Assembly (NCBI GenBank): GCA_001751085.1
Contig: MAXP01000300.1
Span: 1 to 10,867 of the forward strand
Direction of reading: 5' to 3'
DNA length: 10,867 nucleotides
Origin: Desulfobacterales bacterium C00003060
GTDB lineage: Bacteria; Desulfobacterota; Desulfobacteria; Desulfobacterales; C00003060
Shown: positions 1 to 5,675 of the stretch, piece after piece
Layout of the letters: each line of letters opens with the position of its first letter
How positions within the stretch are numbered: the stretch's first letter is position 1
The notes under the pieces: generated by a model
What the model was told of the DNA's origin: nothing
Databases searched by the model: none
The model's input: only the letters and a program-made list of their open reading frames with translations
Program-made: the position numbers and the translations under genes

Positions 1-558
1 CTGTCCCGCCTGAGCTACTGCTGATTCACCCCTGGACAGGACAAGACTTCCCGCCTCATTTGTGGCTCCTACCCGTCCTTCAAATATCGACAATAGGGTC
101 TGGTCGCCCTCAACCCTTATGAAGAATTCCGTACCCTCCACAGCAGCATTCACAAACGGTGTAATTACTTTCAGGCCCCGGGGGAAACGGCTGAAAAAAT
201 CGGCAGCCCCGGTGAGCAGGTCAAGCAGACAAGTTTCGTCTTTTTCTAATCCGGAAAAGATGATCGTAGTCTTCTGATCAATACGGAGGGTGGCTTCATT
301 AGGCAGAACAACGGCTGTCCGGCTTCGTTCCTGTGTCCGAATCACGTCGCCAGGGTAATATGTGTCGTTCAATCTGACAGGCATCCACTGCGTTTCACCC
401 TTTTTCTTAGCGTGAACGCTGCCCTGAACCGATACGACTTTACAAATCCATTCCTCATACGGTTCTTCAGCCCTGACGCTGTGGGATAGAAGCCCTGCTG
501 ATATATTTATGAATATGAGTAACGTGAGGATTGGGATGCGGGCCCGGATTTGTTTCAC
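1..558 (-). CDS. FecR-domain exported protein (C-terminus cut by window edge)
   Basis: I translated this frame by hand. It gives 186 codons with no stop up to the window edge, so the C-terminus is missing. The chosen start is GTG at 558, preceded by a GAGG Shine-Dalgarno 6 nt away. The N-terminus is a clear signal peptide: basic residues (KQIRAR), a hydrophobic stretch, and a likely cut after residue 30 (SVRA/EE). The mature part reads like a FecR domain: an early GSV segment (VVSVQGSVHA), a PGDVIRT motif, a RTAVVLPNEATLRID strand pattern, then a VITPFVNAAVEGTEF motif typical of the family. FecR domains are periplasmic beta-rich modules, and FecR itself transduces signals from an outer-membrane receptor. 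Here the partner is probably not a sigma factor, because the gene follows a CHASE2 cyclase. It lies 279 nt downstream of that cyclase on the same strand and may or may not be co-transcribed with it. I saw no clear small gene or terminator in the gap. Confidence 0.87.
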   Translation of the reverse strand, partial: MKQIRARIPILTLLIFINISAGLLSHSVRAEEPYEEWICKVVSVQGSVHAKKKGETQWMPVRLNDTYYPGDVIRTQERSRTAVVLPNEATLRIDQKTTIIFSGLEKDETCLLDLLTGAADFFSRFPRGLKVITPFVNAAVEGTEFFIRVEGDQTLLSIFEGRVGATNEAGSLVLSRGESAVAQAGQ

Positions 559-837
559 TGATACCTCAGTTATCGGACTTATGGGCTTCGCCCCAATTGG
601 TCTGCCCTGGTGCTCACTATAGCTATTAAGCCGGCAAATCAATCAGGCCTAGGTTAGGGCGAACCAATGTTCCATTAGTCCGCATGTGAGGCGCATAGAT
701 AGCAGTAGCAGCAAAGACCTGTTATTTGAATGGGTGGCAAAGACTCCGGGTAACTCTTTCTGGAGATTTCCCCGAACTTTTTGAGAAGTTACGACTCCAA
801 AACATAACGTCAATTTATAGTAAGTTTAGCCTTTTTT

Positions 838-3096
838 CTATTTTTTGTCAAGACTTACTAATCCATTCCACATCTTTCCAGGCGGGTTCTCTCTATACTT
901 TTCACACAACGCTATATAGAAAGACGAAGGTCCATCCTTCTCGTAGAGCTTCATGGACTCAGAAAAACCCTGGATTGCCTCTTCCCAGGATTGCCTTCTA
1001 AAAGCGTTAAGAGCTTCCGTAAAAGTCTCACAAAGCTCTCTCTGTTGTTCGTTGAATTCTTCCACACGACATATCAATTCGTGAACCGTAATTGACTTGG
1101 ATTTCCCAACCAAAAGGAATTCCCCGAGTCTTCTTGTCAGGAAACCTTCAAGTTGATACAGTGCATCTTCGGACACCAATATCTGTGTGCCCAGGCATTT
1201 ATTCAGTCCCTCTAACCTTGATGCCGAGTTGACAACATCTCCGACAGCGCGATACTCATAATGATCGATAGCGCCAATATTTCCTAACATCATGTGCCCG
1301 GAATGTAACCCGAGGCGAGTTGGGAGCTGCAAGTTACCGGAAGACTGATTGAAGCGATCCACTGCGGCGGCAATATCAAGCGCTGTAAGGCAGGCCTGAG
1401 TCCTGAGAGCAGCATCAGGATGTGCTGTCGCCCATATCGCTAACATAGAATCCCCTACGACGTCCGATACGATTCCGCCATGCTGCCTCACGGGCTCAAA
1501 CACAGCTTCATAGTAGTTGTTCATGAAGCTGTTGAGTTCCTTTGGGTCCATATTTTCCGATAAAGCGGTATAATGATGTGCATCTGTAAACAAACAGGTC
1601 CCATAGACCATTCGGCTGCTTGTTTTCATATTTGCCATATTTTTTGCTAGCTGGTCTACAACCCTGCTTGGCAAGTAATATCCAAAAGCCCTTTTGATGT
1701 TTTGACGCTCTTTGTTCAGATCAGAGTACTTCCATAAGACAGTCCCGAAGTAAGCTATTGGAGCCTGAAAAAACAATGGGATGACGAGGGGATGCCAACT
1801 GCCGGTGTTCTTAAATTGGTACAGGGCAGCGAACAGATAAAGTAAGCTCAGGCCGATTACGCTTACCGTTGCAATCACAGTGGGAAAAAGAAGACACAGA
1901 ATGCCCAGCCCCATTCCCCAGAAAAAAACAAGGGCGAGATGCGTACGAAAACCGAGCGGCTGAACAGCCATATCCTCTAACAGGTTTGCGAAAGCAATAG
2001 CTGCTATTTCAACGCCACTGATATCTACTCCGCTTGATTGAGAGAAAACCGTATAGAAACCGTCTTGCTGTTCCGGCGATAAGTGTTCTGAAACTCCAAC
2101 AAACACAGCTTTACCGCTTAGATCAAATTGCTCTTGGTTGTCAGCGGAATTTTCCTGACTTTCAAGTAACCGATAATACGGAACCGTTTCAATAGCTCCA
2201 GGGGTTCCATAGAAATTCAGGTAGCGACTATTGGTGTGTTGATACATCCTGATAAGTGATTTGAGGACCTGAGCCTTTTTCGTGTCAACAGAAAACGTCC
2301 TTGAATCCTGGAGATCCTCCAACATCTTCTCTGCAATCAATGGTTCCTTTTCAAAGGTATCTCTCAGAACATGGACTAGGCTTTGAACGCCTTTGCCGGT
2401 AATTACCATATCCTTTGTATATGGCAGCTTATCCGATTGAGAAGGACTGACTTTTCCTAACAAATGGACAAATTCATCGTACACTTCCAAGGCGAATATC
2501 TGGAAGGCCACGACCGGCAAAGTCGCCGTATCTCCGGCGCTTTTCTTAAACATCCAGTACTGGCTCACCTTGACAGGGACTTTGGGTAAAGGAAAAGGTG
2601 CCAAGGCAACCGCGGATCGTGCAAGGGGAGGGATCGGTGGGACAAGTCTCTCAATATCCAAATGCCCTGCATGTTTTCCCTCTTCGTCAGTCAACAAAAC
2701 CTTTTCCTTTCTGAGGTATTCAGATAGGATAACGTTGCGTGCGTTTTTGATCGCTTCTGCAAACAGGTTATCATGCTCATAGGAACGAGCTTCGTCAAAA
2801 ACCATGTCAAAAGCGATTACTGCAGCGCCTTTTTTCACCAGATTATCAATGAGCCGGGCATGAAGAGACCGAGGCCATTTATGAGGTTCTGTGGGCACGT
2901 TAAGTTTGTCGGCAGAGACCTTGTCCGCTGTTACTATAATCACATCAGATGGGGCCTCCCTCACTCCCCTCAGCTTGAACAGCAGGTCAAGGCCGATGTT
3001 TTCCTCCAGACTGAGCCCGAAAGGAGCGAGGCTTGCCATCACACCCAACATGCCGATCACCAAGCCCACGATTAATGCTTTTGACAGACGTGGCAT
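838..3096 (-). CDS. CHASE2-domain class III adenylate/guanylate cyclase
   Basis: Membrane-bound nucleotide cyclase of 752 aa. An in-frame ATG at 3171 exists, but it lies inside the upstream HD gene. I prefer ATG 3096 (MPRLSKAL), which is 10 nt past that gene's stop and has GAAGG about 8 nt before it. The order is an N-terminal membrane helix (about 6-23), an extracytoplasmic CHASE2 sensor (about 30-375), three membrane helices (about 385-455), a cyclase catalytic domain (about 497-675) and a charged helical tail. Both metal-binding aspartates are present (D505 in LFTD, D549 in VVGD). So are the transition-state Asn and Arg (N623 and R627 in VVNSASR). The residues that normally choose the purine are unusual: the usual Lys is D545 (SDVVGD) and the usual Asp/Thr is R616 (YRAVGD). 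I therefore cannot say whether it makes cAMP or cGMP. The neighbours are an HD phosphohydrolase upstream and a FecR-domain protein downstream, which suggests an envelope-sensing signal module. Confidence 0.93.
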   Translation of the reverse strand: MPRLSKALIVGLVIGMLGVMASLAPFGLSLEENIGLDLLFKLRGVREAPSDVIIVTADKVSADKLNVPTEPHKWPRSLHARLIDNLVKKGAAVIAFDMVFDEARSYEHDNLFAEAIKNARNVILSEYLRKEKVLLTDEEGKHAGHLDIERLVPPIPPLARSAVALAPFPLPKVPVKVSQYWMFKKSAGDTATLPVVAFQIFALEVYDEFVHLLGKVSPSQSDKLPYTKDMVITGKGVQSLVHVLRDTFEKEPLIAEKMLEDLQDSRTFSVDTKKAQVLKSLIRMYQHTNSRYLNFYGTPGAIETVPYYRLLESQENSADNQEQFDLSGKAVFVGVSEHLSPEQQDGFYTVFSQSSGVDISGVEIAAIAFANLLEDMAVQPLGFRTHLALVFFWGMGLGILCLLFPTVIATVSVIGLSLLYLFAALYQFKNTGSWHPLVIPLFFQAPIAYFGTVLWKYSDLNKERQNIKRAFGYYLPSRVVDQLAKNMANMKTSSRMVYGTCLFTDAHHYTALSENMDPKELNSFMNNYYEAVFEPVRQHGGIVSDVVGDSMLAIWATAHPDAALRTQACLTALDIAAAVDRFNQSSGNLQLPTRLGLHSGHMMLGNIGAIDHYEYRAVGDVVNSASRLEGLNKCLGTQILVSEDALYQLEGFLTRRLGEFLLVGKSKSITVHELICRVEEFNEQQRELCETFTEALNAFRRQSWEEAIQGFSESMKLYEKDGPSSFYIALCEKYRENPPGKMWNGLVSLDKK

Positions 3097-3106
3097 TACC
3101 CAGCCT

Positions 3107-3919
3107 TCAGATTGACCAATAGTCGGTTTCCATAAGGGGAGGTTCGTGCTCCTTGGCATAGGCTTGCACAATCTCCAATGTCTCGCCTATCTCTGCGGTC
3201 AGAGGCAACGTGGCGGCAATCTTTTCCATGTACCGGCGTTCGTTCACGGCACGAAAGGTGGGGCTGAAATTCACATCAAATATCCAACTGATCTGAAGCA
3301 GCTTGAAATCATTGAGCGTGGTCATGTCCTTGAGGTCGGCTATTCTGTGATCGCGGAGGGCATTTAAGATCGCAGGTGAATATGCCTGATTGTTGGGCAG
3401 GCCCAATTCGATGGTTGAGTTCGGCTGTTCGTCCCGATGGTCATAGTAGTCAATCACTACCTTCCAGATATCCAGCTTGTCGGCATCACGCAAAAGCCGC
3501 GCAAAAAACAGGCAGCGTTCATCTTCATCTTCCGGCAAGGTGCGAACATTGTGATAACCGATGGCTTTAGTGATGAGCGTTTGCTCGACATCGGAACAGA
3601 CCGAAAGTGTATTGTGCTTTGTCAACTCTCTCAGCCCAAGTTTGGCATGGTTTTCTGAGGAACTGTCCTTGAAGGTGCCGTAAGTCGCATACTGCGGGAA
3701 CCTTCCAATATCGTGAAACAGGGCCATGGTCTCGGCCAACAACATGTCCTCCTGAGACAGACCCAAGGCCCGGCCAAGCATGATGATTTCCCTGCAAACG
3801 CGTTCTGTGTGTTTCTCTTTGAGATTAATGTTCCTGTTGTAAATCGGGTCATCCGTATAGTAAGCAGCCACGTAGTCAGCAAACCATTTCCTGAGCTTAT
3901 CAAGTTTATCTGTATTCAT
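3107..3919 (-). CDS. HD-domain phosphohydrolase
   Basis: Soluble 270-aa protein of the HD superfamily, metal-dependent phosphohydrolases that often act on nucleotides or phosphodiesters. The metal-ligand series is visible: H37 (EKHTER), H69-D70 (ALFHDIGRFPQ), H91 (ENHAKLG), H123 (GYHN) and D145 (LLRDADKLD). The FHDIGRFPQ string is typical of standalone HD proteins annotated only as phosphohydrolases. No RelA/SpoT, HD-GYP or PDEase_I signature is evident, so the substrate is unknown. The start at ATG 3919 has only a distant AAGGA (14 nt), so the true start is a little uncertain. The gene opens a minus-strand set: its TGA is 10 nt before the preferred start of the CHASE2 cyclase. That spacing suggests co-transcription and raises the inferred possibility that it degrades a nucleotide linked to the cyclase. 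Confidence 0.9.
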   Translation of the reverse strand: MNTDKLDKLRKWFADYVAAYYTDDPIYNRNINLKEKHTERVCREIIMLGRALGLSQEDMLLAETMALFHDIGRFPQYATYGTFKDSSSENHAKLGLRELTKHNTLSVCSDVEQTLITKAIGYHNVRTLPEDEDERCLFFARLLRDADKLDIWKVVIDYYDHRDEQPNSTIELGLPNNQAYSPAILNALRDHRIADLKDMTTLNDFKLLQISWIFDVNFSPTFRAVNERRYMEKIAATLPLTAEIGETLEIVQAYAKEHEPPLMETDYWSI

Positions 3920-3971
3920 TGAGGTGTCATGTCCTTGTGTAATTCGTGCCTGAACGGAAATTGCCCATTCC

Positions 3972-3998
3972 TGTCATTTCGAGCGGAGCGAGAAATCC
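3972..3998. repeat. REP-like extragenic palindrome
   Basis: The core is a TGTCATTTCGAGC segment followed by GGAGCGAGAAATCC. It has ATTTC/GAAAT arms around a tandem GAGCG GAGCG core. From memory it resembles the TGTCATTGCGAGC...GCAATC family of dispersed elements seen in many environmental bacterial genomes. Only one copy is in this window, so its repeat status rests on that resemblance. Confidence 0.5.
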
Positions 3999-4031
3999 AT
4001 CGTAGCTTAAGATACGAAATTTACACGATGG
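3997..4031. repeat. Inverted repeat CCATCGT...ACGATGG
   Basis: Perfect 7-bp arms at 3997-4003 and 4025-4031 are separated by 21 nt. It directly abuts the REP-like palindrome and may be part of the same mobile or structural element. There is no T-run after it, so it does not look like an intrinsic terminator. Confidence 0.4.
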
Positions 4032-4182
4032 TTCCCTATTATGTGATGGCTGAAAGAGTTATTTGTGGCCAGGAATGAGAGCATGGTTACCTTTATTTGA
4101 TTCTCTCTGACTGATTCGCAGCTCTTGTCTTGTCAACAACTATAATTCGCAGGCCGAAGCGCAGCCTAAGTTCTACTCATAG

Positions 4183-4200
4183 CACACAGTATGCTGTGTG
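4183..4200. repeat. Perfect 18-bp palindromic hairpin
   Basis: CACACAG (4183-4189), loop TATG, CTGTGTG (4194-4200): a perfect 7-bp inverted repeat. It lies in the divergent region upstream of the candidate selD promoter and has no following T-run. It could be an operator for a dimeric regulator or a chance hairpin. No regulator is encoded next to it. Confidence 0.45.
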
Positions 4201-4274
4201 GCCATCTCAAAAATTGTGGGATGTGTTATTGAAATGTCCGATAACCATCAGGCACGGTGATAGATAATACCTAT

Positions 4275-4303
4275 TTGACATCCATCCAGAATCCATAGAT
4301 AGT
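4275..4303 (+). promoter_or_regulatory. Candidate sigma-70 promoter for selD
   Basis: A perfect TTGACA -35 box (4275-4280) is followed after exactly 17 nt by GATAGT (4298-4303), a 4-of-6 match to TATAAT. Transcription would start near 4310, giving a leader of about 135 nt that contains almost exactly the inverted repeat at 4313-4416. This is inferred from sequence only. Confidence 0.4.
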
Positions 4304-4312
4304 TATACCTGG

Positions 4313-4416
4313 GTTGAGCGGTTCAGCGTTCACAGTTCTGGGTTGAAACGACCTGGCTGGCTGTTAACAAAAGGGTAACCTTTGAACCCCGAACCTTTGA
4401 ACCCCTGAACGGTTAC
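4313..4416. repeat. Long imperfect inverted repeat of GTTC-type 7-8-mers
   Basis: The left arm (4313-4353) is a run of 7-8-nt units starting GTTG/GTTC: GTTGAGCG, GTTCAGC, GTTCACA, GTTCTGG, GTTGAAA. The right arm (4374-4416) holds the complementary GAAC-type units, including CCTTTGAACCCC twice with a 3-nt spacer (4379-4390 and 4394-4405). Read on the opposite strand, the right arm aligns with the left arm over most of its length, so the transcript could fold into a long bulged hairpin with a loop near 4354-4373. It ends 28 nt before the selD start. Confidence 0.6.
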
Positions 4417-4444
4417 ACAAAAGAAAAACATCATGAGTGGAACT

Positions 4445-5494
4445 ATGACTGACCAAAAAAACCTTCGTCTTACGGAGACTGTTAGCGGCTCTGGCTGAGC
4501 CTCAAAGCTACCTCCAGGGGACCTGGATAAGGCTTTGTGCGGAATGGTGTTTCCGACTGATTCGAATGTCATCGTTGGGATGGATCGGGCGGATGACGCA
4601 GGGGTTTACAAGATCACGGATGATATTGCCATCATTCAGACGGTGGATTTCTTTACCCCCATTGTAGATGATCCGTACTGGTTCGGCCAGATCGCTGCAG
4701 CCAATGCCTTAAGCGATGTCTATGCCATGGGCGGTGTTCCAAAAACCGCCATGAATATAGTAGGCTTCCCGTTGAAGGACATGGATATCTCCGTCCTCCG
4801 CCAGATCCTTCAAGGTGGATTGGAAAAGATGAAAGAGGCTGGTGTGTTTCTGGTTGGTGGACATAGCGTGGAGGACAAGGAACTCAAATACGGTTTGTCT
4901 GTCACAGGCCTTATTCACCCGGATCGCATCCTGACCAAAAAGGCCCTCAAGCTCGGAGACCGTCTCATACTGACCAAGCCGCTAGGCACCGGTATCATCA
5001 ATACCGCTATTAAGGGCGGGCTCGCCTCCAGCGAAATCATAGACAATGTCACGCATCTTATGGCTGCCCTTAACAAGGATGCAGCAGAGATAATGCAGGA
5101 CTTTCCTGTCCACGCCTGCACGGATATTACCGGTTTTGGTCTGCTGGGTCATCTTGCAGAAATGGTGGTCGATTCCGAATTCGGGGTCGAAATCCAGACC
5201 GGCAGGATCCCCTTCTTACCGGAAGCCGTCGAATATGCCGCCATGGGGCTGTTGCCGGCCGGGCTTTACAAGAACCGCGAGTTTCGGGAGGCGATGGTAG
5301 ACATTTCACCTTCTGTCGATCCCTTTATCCAGGACATTCTCTTTGATCCCCAGACATCCGGAGGATTGCTGATTTGTGTAGACAGGGCAAGCGCCGATGA
5401 TTTGCTGGATACACTGAAGGAAAAAGGAATGGATAAAACAGAGATTATCGGAGACGTATGGCCTGAACCAAAGGGAAGAATTGTTGTAAATTAG
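4445..5494 (+). CDS. selD: Selenide, water dikinase SelD, a selenoprotein with in-frame UGA (Sec18)
   Basis: SelD makes selenophosphate from selenide and ATP in the cytoplasm. Selenophosphate is the selenium donor for Sec-tRNA and for selenouridine in tRNA. Reading from ATG 4445 gives 349 aa, matching the usual SelD length, if TGA at 4496-4498 is read as selenocysteine. The N-terminus is then LTETVSGSG-U18-ASK21-LPPGDL, which places Sec at the catalytic Cys position and Lys three residues on, as in E. coli SelD (Cys17/Lys20). Later family motifs are present: GMDRADDAGVY, TVDFFTPIVDDPYWFGQIAA, AANALSDVYAMGG, VGGHS, TDITGFGLLGH and FDPQTSGG. An SECIS-type hairpin follows the UGA. A conventional call would begin at TTG 4535 and lose the active site. 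An in-frame ATG at 4433 is an alternative start; neither has a strong Shine-Dalgarno (GTGGA lies just before 4445). Confidence 0.95.
4496..4537 (+). promoter_or_regulatory. Selenocysteine UGA codon with bacterial SECIS hairpin
   Basis: TGA at 4496-4498 is followed by a two-tier hairpin. The lower stem is CAAAGC (4503-4508) with GCTTTG (4532-4537), then comes a small internal loop. The upper stem is TCCAGG (4513-4518) with CCTGGA (4522-4527), closing a GGA loop. The loop begins with G and sits 20 nt past the UGA, in line with the known geometry of bacterial SECIS elements bound by SelB. It lies inside the coding sequence. Confidence 0.85.
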
Positions 5495-5675
5495 GGCTCG
5501 GCCAAAGACATGTTCACGGAATTCGCGTTCTGTCCTATGCGGCATATACAGGCATTGGCCTCCGGCTCGTAGATCCTACGCCCCGAGAGATGCCGACGAG
5601 AAGCGGTTTCCTTACCCGAGAGGCTGGGATATTACCTTTGACGTTACCGTGGTATACACACTGGGGTTGTTGACA

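Larger units (their letters stand above)
3920..4444. other. Divergent intergenic region without a gene
   Basis: About 525 nt lie between the minus-strand HD gene and plus-strand selD. I found no coding frame with a plausible start and family resemblance, and no tRNA-like fold with a GGTTCGA arm. It holds a REP-like palindrome, a 7-bp-stem inverted repeat, a perfect 18-bp hairpin, a candidate selD promoter and a long inverted repeat of GTTC-type units, each listed separately. The promoter of the HD gene must also lie here, but I could not pick convincing -35/-10 boxes for it. Confidence 0.7.

Noticed and set aside
586..595. GGGC-TTC-GCCC mini-hairpin upstream of the FecR gene
   Set aside because: The stem is only 4 bp; too short to call as a regulatory element.
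3097..3171. N-terminal extension of the cyclase to ATG 3171
   Set aside because: It lies inside the HD gene. ATG 3096 follows the HD stop, has a Shine-Dalgarno-like site, and starts just before the membrane helix.
4330..4572. 80-aa minus-strand frame over the selD leader
   Set aside because: It is built from the inverted-repeat units and the antisense of the selD start, with no homology signal.
4535..5494. SelD starting at TTG 4535
   Set aside because: It would remove the catalytic Sec/Lys segment. The upstream frame is clearly SelD, interrupted only by the Sec TGA, with an SECIS hairpin.
5495..5648. Open frames between selD and the PilZ-OYE-USP gene
   Set aside because: Two frames stay open for about 150 nt, and the PilZ frame is open back into selD. 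Neither shows a start with a Shine-Dalgarno or a recognisable domain, so this is probably chance.
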